From NCBI RefSeq assembly GCF_900103185.1, contig NZ_FNJD01000002.1, positions 1-64,000 of the forward strand: 64,000 nt of DNA, written 5' to 3'. The first letter of the stretch is position 1, and each line of letters starts with the position of its first letter. Source of the stretch: Sulfitobacter litoralis. Its GTDB lineage: Bacteria > Pseudomonadota > Alphaproteobacteria > Rhodobacterales > Rhodobacteraceae. The notes beneath the pieces were generated by a model that was given only the letters and a program-made list of their open reading frames with translations, was not told where the DNA came from and did no database searches. The position numbers were made by a program, and so were the translations under genes. Shown here piece by piece: positions 19,201-27,280 of the stretch.

Positions 19201-19547
19201 GCAGACAGCACCGCCAGCGCGATCTGCTGTTTGCGCGCCATATCTTGCAAGGTGGCAAGCCCGTAAGGCCAATAGCTCTCGCCGCCGATCAGCCGCACCA
19301 AAACCGCCTTGGCCCCCGCAAGGGTCTGTTCAGCATAGGTATCGACAGACAAAGGATGTTTCAGCGCCACCAGATTGGCCAGCCGCAACGACGGCAGCCC
19401 GCCTTCGGCACGATGCCAGCCCGCCGCGAAAGCCCCCAGATCACTGTCTGAAAAGGACAGCACAACCAGATCCGCCGGCGTCTGCCCCAAGTCTTGGGGC
19501 AGATCGCTTTGATCCAGTCCGTGGCTTTCGCGAAAGACGACATGCAT
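16287..19547 (-). CDS. cobN: Aerobic cobaltochelatase subunit CobN
   Basis: A 1086-residue large subunit of the ATP-dependent cobaltochelatase, which inserts Co2+ into hydrogenobyrinate a,c-diamide; it is homologous to magnesium chelatase subunit H. Family blocks are visible, such as VLSTYPGKDWNMAHALGLD, MVHVGAHGTLEWLPGKSVAL and the SGLFRDMFPGLAQLFEAA region. The CobS and CobT ATPase subunits it needs are not in the window. It is 6 nt downstream of cobW and overlaps cobG by 4 nt. It is somewhat shorter than the roughly 1275-residue Pseudomonas protein. No bchH-like neighbours are present, so cobalt is the more likely metal. Confidence 0.96.
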   Translation of the reverse strand: MHVVFRESHGLDQSDLPQDLGQTPADLVVLSFSDSDLGAFAAGWHRAEGGLPSLRLANLVALKHPLSVDTYAEQTLAGAKAVLVRLIGGESYWPYGLATLQDMARKQQIALAVLSADGQPDPRLDALSTLPHSTLRRLQHLCDTGGAVAAQAALAQLSLAAGLYAGPAKGAKTVPQAGFYQPHTGVIPAPEASDKPRAIVTFYRSYLTAADTDPVDALITALEARGFDAIGLFAPSIKGDTAPWIAQQIARLDPAVIVNATAFSAQRGPDEPSVLGVSDCPVVQVALSTARRRDWAGSERGLSPTDLAMHVVLPEVDGRLFGGVVSFKQPGKRDEALQYSRFAHRADAARVNFIADRVLRLHQLRVQDNAAKSIGVVLSTYPGKDWNMAHALGLDALASLREMTAQLAVQGYDVDAHALADTQTVASRLGTETIRWPLEGYKAALAKLPQVLRDDLTESWGAPQDDPLFHDGAFCFPALRSGKLLVALQPERGTLAERDDDYHDLSRTPRTGYVAFYLWLQQQADAMVHVGAHGTLEWLPGKSVALSEVCWPEALIGPMPVIYPFIVNDPGEAAQAKRRIGAVTVGHMPPPLVASKLPEDFGRLERLLDEYSTADGLDPARRDRLIADIRTEAQGRGVEQDLGLDASASAAEALTRIDRFVCDIKETQYGDGLHVFGAGDHGASEIDGLIAALSARFVPPGPSGSPYRGRSDVRPTGRNLFTTDPRAVPSRAAYTQGVKLAEELLRKHLQDHGDWPKGLVMDMWGSATIRTAGEEFAMALHLAGLSPRWDDGSDRVSGFDILPLALLNRPRIDVTLRVSGLFRDMFPGLAQLFEAAIAKLAERPESAADNPYLVQTPRVFGPRPGSYGLGIGAAMDDYSDEARAAAGEAWLAASSYAIDARGEITYARDALETQLTRADSFVHLQDLPETDLLMAEDYAAHEAGFAAAMQRLGKGGAAALYHLDATRPDQPRARTLTEELARVVRARAANPDWATGMMAHGFRGAAEIAATLDHLAAFAHLAGVVPDHLFDLMFDATLGRDDLVDFMQDANPQALAALRARFDALHRAGLWSSRRNSVLAELGSPA

Positions 19548-19553
19548 GGCAGT

Positions 19554-20588
19554 TTAGCCCTCTAGCACCGCGCGGATCGCGGCTTCGTTCACGTGATCAT
19601 GCTCTGCGATCACGACCAGCTGGCTGCGGCGCGGCATATCCCCCCAAGGGCGGTCGAACTGGCTGCGTACACGTTCGCCCACGGCCTGCACCAGCAGACG
19701 CATCGGCTTGTCCTGAACGGCGATATAGCCTTTGACGCGCAGGATTTTCTGCTCGCGCGCCAGCCGCAGCACGGCGGCCTCAAGCGTGGCGACATCGGCG
19801 ACTTCGCCCATGTCGATCACAACGCTTTCGAAATCGTCATGCTCGTGGTCATCATGCCCGTCGTGGTGACTGGGGCGTGCGTCGATGTCATCCTCGGCGG
19901 CGGCTTCGAGCCCCAGTACAACGCGCGGGTCAATCACGCCTTCGGTCATCGGAATGATCGGCAGCTTGCGCGGTGCATGCGCCTCGATCACCTTGCGGGC
20001 GGCTTCTACGCCTTCGGGGCCCGCCAGATCGGCCTTGGACAGCAGCACGATATCGGCGCAGGCAATCTGGTCCTCAAAGACTTCGGACAGCGGCGTTTCG
20101 TGATCCAGGCTGTCATCCGCGTCACGTTGTGCAGCGATGGCATCTAGATCGGGGGCGAACTGCCCGCTCGCCACAGCTTCTGCATCGGCAAGGGTGATCA
20201 CGCCGTCCACGGTGATGCGCGACCGGATTGCGGGCCAGTCAAACGCCTTGAGCAAGGGTTTGGGCAGCGCAAGGCCAGAGGTTTCGATCAGGATGTGATC
20301 CGGCGTTTGCGGCAAAGCCATCAACGCCTCGATCGTGGGGATAAAGTCATCGGCCACGGTGCAGCAGATGCAACCGTTCGCCAGCTCGACAATGTTCTCG
20401 GCGGGGCAGTTGTCGATCGCGCAGGATTTCAGGATATCGCCATCCACACCGGCGGTGCCGAATTCATTGACCAGCACGGCCAGACGCTTGGAGCCCGCAT
20501 TCTCCATCAGGTGACGGATAAAGGTGGTTTTGCCGGCACCCAGAAAACCGGTGATCACGGTGACGGGAATTTTGGTAAGGTTGGTCAT
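19554..20588 (-). CDS. cobW: CobW, G3E-family GTPase (cobalt chaperone candidate)
   Basis: A 344-residue G3E GTPase thought to deliver cobalt to the chelatase. The P-loop GFLGAGKTT is at residues 14-22, the metal-binding CxCC motif at C73-I-C-C76, the NKxD-equivalent LLSKADL follows, and a His/Asp-rich stretch (about residues 236-256, HHDGHDDHEHDD) probably adds metal ligands. A C-terminal CobW_C domain begins near KGYIAVQDKPMRLLVQ. It is directly upstream of cobN and overlaps the DUF1636 gene by 4 nt, fitting metal hand-over to CobN. Confidence 0.95.
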   Translation of the reverse strand: MTNLTKIPVTVITGFLGAGKTTFIRHLMENAGSKRLAVLVNEFGTAGVDGDILKSCAIDNCPAENIVELANGCICCTVADDFIPTIEALMALPQTPDHILIETSGLALPKPLLKAFDWPAIRSRITVDGVITLADAEAVASGQFAPDLDAIAAQRDADDSLDHETPLSEVFEDQIACADIVLLSKADLAGPEGVEAARKVIEAHAPRKLPIIPMTEGVIDPRVVLGLEAAAEDDIDARPSHHDGHDDHEHDDFESVVIDMGEVADVATLEAAVLRLAREQKILRVKGYIAVQDKPMRLLVQAVGERVRSQFDRPWGDMPRRSQLVVIAEHDHVNEAAIRAVLEG

Positions 20589-20965
20589 TCGGTAGGCTCC
20601 TGTGGGGGGATGCGGGCGATGGATTGTTTGCGGAAAACCACGGGGCGTTCACGCCAGGGTACCACGCCATCGGTGGTCTGGGCATAGGCGGAAACGCCAT
20701 TCACGATATCGGACAAATGCGCGTCGGTGTCGAGATCGCCATACACATAGGTCCAGCGCGAGGGGCCACCCGACAGGACCATCGAACAGCCCCGCGAACA
20801 GGCCGACAGACATTCGGCACCGCGCAGCTGCACACCGTCAGGCAGGTGCCCCGACAGCGCGTCAAACAGCTGTTGCCCAGGGCGCGGCGCGTCCTCGGAG
20901 GTGATCTGACCTGCGCGACAGGTGGTGCAGATGGTGACGGTGACCGGTTGATCCGTGGTGGTCAT
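20585..20965 (-). CDS. DUF1636 family cysteine-rich (thioredoxin-like, probable metal/Fe-S binding) protein
   Basis: A 126-residue soluble protein of the DUF1636 family, often found next to cobW. Cysteines at 13, 16, 52, 56 and 60 (ICTTC, and ECLSACSRGC) give a C-x2-C plus C-x3-C-x3-C arrangement resembling thioredoxin-like 2Fe-2S ferredoxins or a metal-binding site; which it is cannot be told. Start at ATG 20965, not 20992, since the conserved part begins MTTTDQPVTVTICTTC. It is the first gene after the second cobalamin riboswitch and overlaps cobW by 4 nt, so it should be B12-repressed and made with CobW. A role in cobalt handling is inference. Confidence 0.85.
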   Translation of the reverse strand: MTTTDQPVTVTICTTCRAGQITSEDAPRPGQQLFDALSGHLPDGVQLRGAECLSACSRGCSMVLSGGPSRWTYVYGDLDTDAHLSDIVNGVSAYAQTTDGVVPWRERPVVFRKQSIARIPPQEPTE

Positions 20966-21442
20966 ATCTTGCCTCATACGTCGATGGGCCAAGGGGGATC
21001 GCCAGCAGCGAACGACATGCGAACAGCGTTCTAGGCCAGTCGCGAAACACCCCGTTCGCCCGTTACAAACTATGCTGGCAGGTCTCCCGGCTTGCGGATC
21101 TAAGGCAGCTTGCCTTGCAACTTTTCACCTTCCCAGCCATCGGGCCAGTGGTTGAAAGGTCTCTCCGGTCACGGTCGCGGGGGCGGCTGCGCTTGGCGCT
21201 GACCCAAGGCTGGATCAATGCGTATCGCGTTCCCTCTTCGCCTGTCTGGGACAGGAACCAACATACGCCCTGCATTGGTCATTTGCCCGCCTCTGTCAAG
21301 CAGCGGCTGTCATAACGCGGGGGCCAAACCCGCTTTGCGCGGATTTTACCGCGACCGCCCCCCGTGCCGGCGCGTTGCGGATGCTTGACGGGATCACCGC
21401 GGACTGACACCAAGGGCTGCACGAAAACCACGAGGTTCCGCC
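20966..21442. promoter_or_regulatory. Divergent leader region between the cobW operon and cobQ
   Basis: This 477-nt gap has no supported protein gene. It contains the minus-strand cobalamin riboswitch (about 21075-21265), the 110-nt leader between it and the DUF1636 gene, and about 180 nt in front of cobQ that must hold the cobQ promoter. No riboswitch is visible on the plus strand for cobQ. cobQ has a weak GAGG ribosome-binding site (ACGAGGTTCCGCC before the ATG). Confidence 0.7.
21075..21265 (-). ncRNA. Cobalamin riboswitch upstream of the DUF1636-cobWNGHIJ series
   Basis: On the minus strand the order GGTTCCTGTCCC, GAGGGAACGCG, a central arm region, CCACTGGCCCG, CTGGGAAGGTG and finally CGGGAGACCTGCCAGC matches the cobalamin aptamer, including the B12-box core. 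It ends about 110 nt before the first gene; that leader probably holds the expression platform. It points the same way as the first riboswitch. Ends are approximate. Confidence 0.92.
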
Positions 21443-22903
21443 ATGCCCACCCGCGCTATCATGATCCAGGGCACCGGATCGAATGTGGGGAAATCCATGC
21501 TGGTGGCGGGCCTGTGCCGCGCGGCCACGCGTCGGGGGCTTTCCGTCGCGCCGTTCAAACCGCAGAACATGTCGAACAACGCCGCCGTCACCGACGATGG
21601 CGGAGAGATTGGCCGCGCACAGGCCCTGCAAGCGATTGCCTGCGGGCGGTCCCTGTCGGTGCATATGAACCCCATCCTGCTGAAACCCGAAACCGACAGC
21701 GGGTCGCAGGTGATCGTGCAAGGGCAGCGCCACAGCACCCTGCAAGCGCGTGACTTCAGCAAAGCCCGGGCAGGGCTGATGGCCCCCGTGCTCGAAAGCT
21801 TCGGTATCCTCGGACAAAGCGCCGATTTGATTATCGTCGAAGGGGCGGGGAGCCCGGCTGAGGTGAACCTGCGCCAGAACGACCTTGCCAACATGGGCTT
21901 TGCCCGCGCCGCAGGCGTGCCCGTCGTGCTGGCCGGCGATATCAACCGTGGCGGCGTCATCGCCCAGATTGTCGGCACCCAAGTGGTGATGGACCCGGAG
22001 GACGCGGCGATGATCACCGGCTTTCTGGTCAACAAGTTCCGCGGCGATGTGAGCCTTTTTGACGACGGCTACCGCGAGATTGAACGCCGCACCGGCTGGA
22101 CCGGTTTTGGCACCCTGCCATGGTTCGCCAATGCCCATCTGCTGCCCGCCGAAGACGCGGTGGACCTGTCGCGTGCCCCATCGGCGGGCGGTTTCCACAT
22201 CGTCTGCCCGATGCTGTCGCGCATCGCCAATTTCGACGACCTTGACCCGCTTGCGGCGGAGCCGTCGGTGCGCTTGACCATGGTGCCCCCCGGTACGCCG
22301 CTGCCCGCCGACGCCGATCTGGTGATCCTGCCGGGCACGAAATCCACCCGCGGCGATCTCGCGTTCCTGCGCGCTCAAGGGTGGGACATCGACCTATATG
22401 CTCATGTTCGGCGCGGCGGCGCGGTGCTGGGGATTTGCGGCGGCTACCAAATGCTGGGCCGGTTTATCGAGGACCCTCAGGGCTTTGAGGGACCTGCGGG
22501 CCGCGAAGAGGGGCTGGGCCTGCTGGATGTCGAAACCCGTATGGCACCGGACAAGACCCTGACCCGCGTCACCGCAGACCACACCGCGACCGCCACCCAG
22601 ATCGACGGCTATGAAATCCACATCGGCCAGACCTTGGGGCCCGATTGCACCGCCCCGTTCTCGCGCATCAACGGTGTGCCAGACGGGGCAGGGTCGCGCG
22701 ACGGCAAGATCAGCGGCACCTATCTGCATGGGCTGTTTACCAATGACGCGTTCCGCAGCGCGTGGTTGCAACAGCTGGGGCTGACTGCGGGTCCGACCTC
22801 CTACAGTCAGACCGTCGAAGACACGCTCGATGCGCTGGCCGACCACATGGAAACACATCTGGACGTGTCTGCGCTGCTGGCGAGTGCCGCGCCGGTTGCA
22901 TAA
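21443..22903 (+). CDS. cobQ: Cobyric acid synthase
   Basis: A 486-residue glutamine-dependent amidotransferase that amidates the b, d, e and g side chains of adenosylcobyrinate a,c-diamide, giving adenosylcobyric acid. The N-terminal dethiobiotin-synthetase-like P-loop domain has [14 protein letters not shown] and [11 protein letters not shown]; the glutaminase domain has [10 protein letters not shown] with the nucleophilic Cys and a late YLHGLF with a catalytic His. It is transcribed divergently from the riboswitch-controlled operon and acts after cobalt insertion and adenosylation, so separate control is plausible. bioY follows 93 nt downstream in the same direction. Confidence 0.97.
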   Translation: MPTRAIMIQGTGSNVGKSMLVAGLCRAATRRGLSVAPFKPQNMSNNAAVTDDGGEIGRAQALQAIACGRSLSVHMNPILLKPETDSGSQVIVQGQRHSTLQARDFSKARAGLMAPVLESFGILGQSADLIIVEGAGSPAEVNLRQNDLANMGFARAAGVPVVLAGDINRGGVIAQIVGTQVVMDPEDAAMITGFLVNKFRGDVSLFDDGYREIERRTGWTGFGTLPWFANAHLLPAEDAVDLSRAPSAGGFHIVCPMLSRIANFDDLDPLAAEPSVRLTMVPPGTPLPADADLVILPGTKSTRGDLAFLRAQGWDIDLYAHVRRGGAVLGICGGYQMLGRFIEDPQGFEGPAGREEGLGLLDVETRMAPDKTLTRVTADHTATATQIDGYEIHIGQTLGPDCTAPFSRINGVPDGAGSRDGKISGTYLHGLFTNDAFRSAWLQQLGLTAGPTSYSQTVEDTLDALADHMETHLDVSALLASAAPVA

Positions 22904-22996
22904 TGTAGGCCTGACCTTTGGTCACGATCACGACGCTTGCTTAATTGCGGGATCGCGGGGATACATGCTGTCAAATTTACGCAAAGGACCTCTCCA

Positions 22997-23542
22997 ATGG
23001 AACGTAACCTGACCCTCGTCGCGCTGTTTGCTGCCCTGATTGCAGCGCTTGCGTTGATCCCTAAATTCACGCTGGGCTTTGGCGTGCCGATCACGGCGCA
23101 AAGTCTTGGTATCATGCTCTGCGGGACCGTGCTGGGGGCGAAACGCGGCGCGCTGGCGGTATTGCTCTTCTTGCTGCTGGTCGCCCTTGGTCTGCCGCTT
23201 CTGGCGGGTGGCAACGGCGGGCTTGGCGCGTTCATGCTGCCGTCGTCGGGCTTTTTGATCGGCTTTCCCGTGGCGGCTTTTGTCACTGGCCTGATCGTTG
23301 AAAAATGGTACGGGCCGTCGCTGACACTCGTTGCGGCGGTCGCCTCGGTCATCGGCGGGATCGTCGTGCTTTATATCTTCGGGATCATTGGCCTGTCGAA
23401 CGCGTTGGACAAATCGTTGCTTGAATCCGCTGCCCTTGTCACCGTGTTCATCCCCGGCGACCTGATCAAAGCAGTGCTAGCAGGCTTTATCACAAGTGGT
23501 CTGGCCAAAGCGCGCCCTGCCAGCGTCCTGTCGCGCAGCTGA
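22997..23542 (+). CDS. bioY: Biotin transporter BioY (ECF substrate-binding component)
   Basis: A 181-residue membrane protein with about six hydrophobic helices that binds and imports biotin. The pattern PITAQSLGIMLCGTVLGAKRG followed by FMLPSSGFLIGFP and, near the C-terminus, VFIPGDLIKAVLAG is typical of BioY. ATG 22997 follows AAAGGACC; the longer frame to 22937 has no ribosome-binding site. BioM and BioN are not adjacent; alphaproteobacterial BioY can work alone or with a shared energising module. No clear BioR operator is seen. A strong terminator follows. Confidence 0.93.
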   Translation: MERNLTLVALFAALIAALALIPKFTLGFGVPITAQSLGIMLCGTVLGAKRGALAVLLFLLLVALGLPLLAGGNGGLGAFMLPSSGFLIGFPVAAFVTGLIVEKWYGPSLTLVAAVASVIGGIVVLYIFGIIGLSNALDKSLLESAALVTVFIPGDLIKAVLAGFITSGLAKARPASVLSRS

Positions 23543-23565
23543 TCCGGCACTGAGCTTGAAAAGCG

Positions 23566-23594
23566 AAAGCGCCCCTAGCCGGGGGCGCTTTTTT
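23566..23594 (+). terminator. Intrinsic terminator after bioY (possibly bidirectional)
   Basis: A 10-bp stem AAAGCGCCCC / GGGGCGCTTT with a short loop is followed by a run of T. It lies 24 nt after bioY and 23 nt before the convergent manC stop. On the minus strand the downstream tract is less T-rich (CGCTTTTC), so it may also terminate manC less efficiently. Confidence 0.93.
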
Positions 23595-23616
23595 CATTTT
23601 CGCGATAGACGAAGCC

Positions 23617-25038
23617 TCAGCCCCGCGCATAGACATCCTCGTAGCGGATAATATCATCCTCGCCAAAATAGCTGCCGGTCTGGACCTCGATCAGTACCAT
23701 GGGCAGTTTGCCGGGGTTCTCCATCCGGTGAACGGACCCGAGCGGAATATAGACCGATTGGTTCTCGCTGATCAGCTTCACCGTCTCGTCCACAGTGACT
23801 TTTGCGGTGCCTTCCACCACAATCCAATGTTCCGACCGATGATGGTGGCTTTGCAGACTGAGCGCGGCACCGGGGTTCACAACGATGCGTTTCACCTGAA
23901 ACCGTCCGCCGATCACAAGGCTTTCGTACCACCCCCAGGGCCGGTAATCGCGCGGCAACTGCACCGCTTGGCTCGCATCACGTTTCTTCAGGGCATCAAC
24001 GGCTTCCTTGACCCGCTGCGCCTGCGATTTATCCGCGACCAGCACCGCATCGCCCATGGCAACGGCGATGATATTGTCCAGCCCGATGCCCACCAGCTGC
24101 AACCCGTCGGTTTCCGACCGCAACAGCGTGCCCGCGCAGTCAATCGCCGTTGCATTGTCGGAACAGACATTCCCTGCCGTGTCCGGCCCGCTTTCCAGCC
24201 AGACCGCATCCCAACCGCCCAAGTCGGACCAGCCGGCGGCGAAAGGCATCACCGCCAGGTTATCTGCCTTTTCCATGATTGCATAATCGACAGAGATATC
24301 ATCGGCTTGGCCCCACGCCTCGGCCTCGAGACGGGTAAACCCCAGATCCGAATCCGCCCCGTTGAGCGCTGCGGTGACGGCGCTGATCAGGTCGGGGGCG
24401 TGGGTGTGGTAAGCATCAATTATCGCCTGCGCGGTAAACAGGAAAATGCCCGCGTTCCACAGAAAATTCCCTCCCTCCAGCATCGCGGTCGCGGTCGGGC
24501 CGTCCGGCTTTTCGATAAAGCGCGCAAGGGGTTGCGGGGATTTGGCTGTGGCGTCTGCATCCGCGGCAAGCTCAAGATAACCATAGCCCGTTTCGGCCCG
24601 CGTGGGCGTTATGCCGAATGTGACCAGATCACCAGCCTGTGCCCGCGGAACGGCCGCCTGCACCGTCTGGGCAAAGGCATCACAATCGGGGATCACATGG
24701 TCCGACGGGGCCACCAGCATCAGCGCCTGCGGATCAGTTTGTGCGACGTATAGTGCGGCGGCGATGATTGCAGGGGCGGTATTGCGCCCGTCAGGTTCAA
24801 TCAAGATCGCCTGCGCCGTCATTTCGACCTGCGCCAGTTGTTCGGTCACGATAAAACGGAACGGGTCCCCCGTCACAATGATCGGAGCGGCAAATTCGGG
24901 GCCGGACAGGCGACGGGCCGAGATCTGGAACAGACTTTCGTCGCCCATCAGTTTGGCAAACTGCTTGGGGTAGCATTTGCGCGACAGTGGCCAAAGACGT
25001 GTGCCCGACCCGCCGCAAAGAAGAATGGCTTGCATCAT
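23617..25038 (-). CDS. manC: Mannose-1-phosphate guanylyltransferase / mannose-6-phosphate isomerase
   Basis: A 473-residue bifunctional enzyme of the type II PMI-GMP family making GDP-mannose from mannose-1-phosphate, with a C-terminal isomerase cupin. The nucleotidyltransferase signature LLCGGSGTRLWPLSRKCYPK is at the N-terminus, RFIEKPDGPTA is the sugar-binding motif, and SHHHRSEHWIVVEGTAKV marks the cupin metal site. Start is ATG 25038 or the adjacent ATG 25035; the longer frame to 25125 extends into the intergenic region without similarity. It ends the gmd-fcl-manC unit that makes GDP-fucose precursors. Confidence 0.95.
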   Translation of the reverse strand: MMQAILLCGGSGTRLWPLSRKCYPKQFAKLMGDESLFQISARRLSGPEFAAPIIVTGDPFRFIVTEQLAQVEMTAQAILIEPDGRNTAPAIIAAALYVAQTDPQALMLVAPSDHVIPDCDAFAQTVQAAVPRAQAGDLVTFGITPTRAETGYGYLELAADADATAKSPQPLARFIEKPDGPTATAMLEGGNFLWNAGIFLFTAQAIIDAYHTHAPDLISAVTAALNGADSDLGFTRLEAEAWGQADDISVDYAIMEKADNLAVMPFAAGWSDLGGWDAVWLESGPDTAGNVCSDNATAIDCAGTLLRSETDGLQLVGIGLDNIIAVAMGDAVLVADKSQAQRVKEAVDALKKRDASQAVQLPRDYRPWGWYESLVIGGRFQVKRIVVNPGAALSLQSHHHRSEHWIVVEGTAKVTVDETVKLISENQSVYIPLGSVHRMENPGKLPMVLIEVQTGSYFGEDDIIRYEDVYARG

Positions 25039-25091
25039 CGGGGCATTAAATCTGAAAAATTCTAACGAGAGATTAATCAAATGCGAGTGAT

Positions 25092-26060
25092 TTAGCTCCG
25101 CAGCCTTTCCTGCTCCAAAAACCAATCATAGGTTTCGCGCAACCCGTCTTCCAAATCGATCCTTGCGCGCCATCCCATATCGGCCAGCCGCGAGACATCC
25201 ATCAGCTTGCGCATTGTCCCGTCGGGCTTAGACCTGTCGAACACCAGCCGCCCTTCAAACCCTGTGACCTCTGCCACCATCTGCGCCAGCGCGGCGATGC
25301 TGACATCGCGGCCCGTGCCCACGTTGATATGGCTGAGCATGGGGTGCGTATTCGCGGCGTAAACGTCACGCGGCAGGTCGAGCACAAACAGCGACGCTTC
25401 CGCCATATCGTCCACATGCAGAAATTCCCGCATCGGTTTGCCGCTGCCCCAAATCACAACCTCCGCCGCCCCGTCGCGCGTGGCCTCGTGGAAACGGCGG
25501 ATCAGGGCGGGCAAAACATGGCTGTTCTGCGGATGAAAATTATCCCCCGGTCCATAGAGATTCGTTGGCATCACACTGCGGTAATCCACGCCATATTGCC
25601 GGTTATAACTTTCGCAAAGTTTAATGCCCGCGATCTTGGCGATGGCATAAGGCTCGTTCGTGGGCTCAAGCGGGCCAGTCAGCAGGGCCTCTTCCGCCAT
25701 CGGCTGCGCCGCGTCACGCGGATAGATACAAGAGCTGCCCAGTTGCAGCAGCTGTTGAACCCCCGCCGCAAACGCCTGATGGATCACATTGCATTCGATC
25801 ATCAGGTTTTCGTAAATGAACTCAGCCGGATATGTATTGTTCGCCATGATCCCGCCAACCTTGGCTGCGGCGAGGATCACCACATCCGGTGCCTTAGAAC
25901 GCATGAAGTCACGCACCGCCGCCTGATCGGTCAGGTCCAGTTCCGCACGGGTGCGCGTCACCAGCTCCAACGCCTCCCCAGCATCCTTGCGCGCCTGTAG
26001 CTGCCGCAAGATCGCTCCCCCGACCATGCCGCGATGCCCTGCGATATAGATCTTCCGCAT
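25092..26060 (-). CDS. fcl: GDP-L-fucose synthase
   Basis: A 322-residue SDR-type epimerase/reductase that converts GDP-4-keto-6-deoxy-D-mannose to GDP-L-fucose with NADPH. The Rossmann loop is [10 protein letters not shown] near the N-terminus; the catalytic set appears as GSSCIYPR and YAIAKIAG (YxxxK), and the family block [13 protein letters not shown] is present. It is 4 nt downstream of gmd and 53 nt upstream of manC, forming a GDP-fucose operon. Confidence 0.96.
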   Translation of the reverse strand: MRKIYIAGHRGMVGGAILRQLQARKDAGEALELVTRTRAELDLTDQAAVRDFMRSKAPDVVILAAAKVGGIMANNTYPAEFIYENLMIECNVIHQAFAAGVQQLLQLGSSCIYPRDAAQPMAEEALLTGPLEPTNEPYAIAKIAGIKLCESYNRQYGVDYRSVMPTNLYGPGDNFHPQNSHVLPALIRRFHEATRDGAAEVVIWGSGKPMREFLHVDDMAEASLFVLDLPRDVYAANTHPMLSHINVGTGRDVSIAALAQMVAEVTGFEGRLVFDRSKPDGTMRKLMDVSRLADMGWRARIDLEDGLRETYDWFLEQERLRS

Positions 26061-26064
26061 GGGC

Positions 26065-27189
26065 CTACCCGTTCTCGAGCGGGATCGGCAGATCCAGCCC
26101 GTGCTCTTTCAACAACGCATGCCGCCGCGCGACTTTCAGATCATTCGCCACCATCTCTGCACACATCTCTTGCGCGGTGATCTGCGGTTCCCACCCGAGT
26201 TTCTTCTTCGCCTTGGCGGGCGACCCCAGCAGCGTCTCCACCTCGGCGGGGCGGAAATACTGCGGATCAATGCGCATCACCATATCTCCGGGGCTGACCG
26301 CGGGGGCATCTCCCCCGTTGACGCTATCGACAACCGCATATTCATCCACGCCCGTCCCTTCGAACCGCAGGGTGATCCCCAGCTCAGCCGCCGACCACGT
26401 GATGAACTGGCGCACGGAATACTGCACGCCCGTGGCGATCACGAAATCCTCTGCCACGTCCTGCTGCAGCATCATCCACTGCATGCGCACGTAATCCTTG
26501 GCGTGCCCCCAATCGCGCAGCGCGTCGAGGTTGCCCATATAAAGACACCCCTCCAACCCCTGCGCGATATTGGCCAAGCCGCGCGTGATCTTGCGCGTGA
26601 CAAAGGTTTCGCCACGGCGGGCGCTTTCGTGGTTAAAAAGGATGCCGTTGCAGGCATAGATCCCATAGGCCTCGCGGTAGTTTACCGTGATCCAATAGGC
26701 GTACATCTTGGCAACCGCATAGGGGCTGCGCGGGTGAAAGGGTGTTTCCTCCGTCTGTGGTGTCTCTTGGACCAAGCCATACAGCTCAGAAGTTGATGCT
26801 TGGTAAAAGCGGGTCTTTTTTTCCAATCCCAGAAAACGGATAGCCTCTAACAGCCGCAGGGCCCCGTTGGCGTTCACCTCTGTCGTATATTCGGGCGTCT
26901 CGAAACTGACCGCGACATGGCTTTGCGCGCCAAGGTTATAGACCTCGTCCGGCTGCACCTCGCGCATGATCCGCGTCAGGTTCGAACTGTCGGTGAGGTC
27001 GCCATAATGCAGGATCAGATCGGGGTCATCCTCGTGAGGGTCTTGATAAATATGATCAATCCGCTGCGTATTGAGAGATGACGATCGCCGCTTGATCCCA
27101 TGCACCTCATATCCTTTTTCCAGCAACAACTCCGCCAGATAGGACCCGTCTTGACCGGTGATGCCGGTGATCAGCGCGCGTTTTACCAT
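26065..27189 (-). CDS. gmd: GDP-mannose 4,6-dehydratase
   Basis: A 374-residue extended SDR that dehydrates GDP-D-mannose to GDP-4-keto-6-deoxy-D-mannose, the first step to GDP-L-fucose (also to GDP-rhamnose). Motifs: [33 protein letters not shown] and [12 protein letters not shown] with the YxxxK pair, then [21 protein letters not shown] 27189 is used; the frame up to 27234 crosses a terminator-like hairpin. With fcl next to it the product route is fucose rather than rhamnose. Confidence 0.97.
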   Translation of the reverse strand: MVKRALITGITGQDGSYLAELLLEKGYEVHGIKRRSSSLNTQRIDHIYQDPHEDDPDLILHYGDLTDSSNLTRIMREVQPDEVYNLGAQSHVAVSFETPEYTTEVNANGALRLLEAIRFLGLEKKTRFYQASTSELYGLVQETPQTEETPFHPRSPYAVAKMYAYWITVNYREAYGIYACNGILFNHESARRGETFVTRKITRGLANIAQGLEGCLYMGNLDALRDWGHAKDYVRMQWMMLQQDVAEDFVIATGVQYSVRQFITWSAAELGITLRFEGTGVDEYAVVDSVNGGDAPAVSPGDMVMRIDPQYFRPAEVETLLGSPAKAKKKLGWEPQITAQEMCAEMVANDLKVARRHALLKEHGLDLPIPLENG

Positions 27190-27202
27190 CAGGGCCCCTA
27201 AA

Positions 27203-27235
27203 CAAAAAATGTGCCTGCCCGAGGGGGCAGACACA
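27203..27235 (-). terminator. Intrinsic terminator between algC-type mutase and gmd
   Basis: On the minus strand the stem TGTGTCTGCCC / GGGCAGGCACA (one mismatch pair) with a short loop is followed by TTTTTT. It lies about 45 nt after the phosphomannomutase stop and only 14 nt before the gmd ATG, so it should end the mutase transcript and separates it from the gmd operon. Confidence 0.85.
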
Positions 27236-27280
27236 TCAGTAACTACTCAACTTAGAGGATTTTGGCGAGTCTTGATGCAA

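Noticed and set aside
22904-22996. BioR operator upstream of bioY
   Set aside because: I looked for a TTATAGATAA-like palindrome and saw none, so no regulator is assigned.
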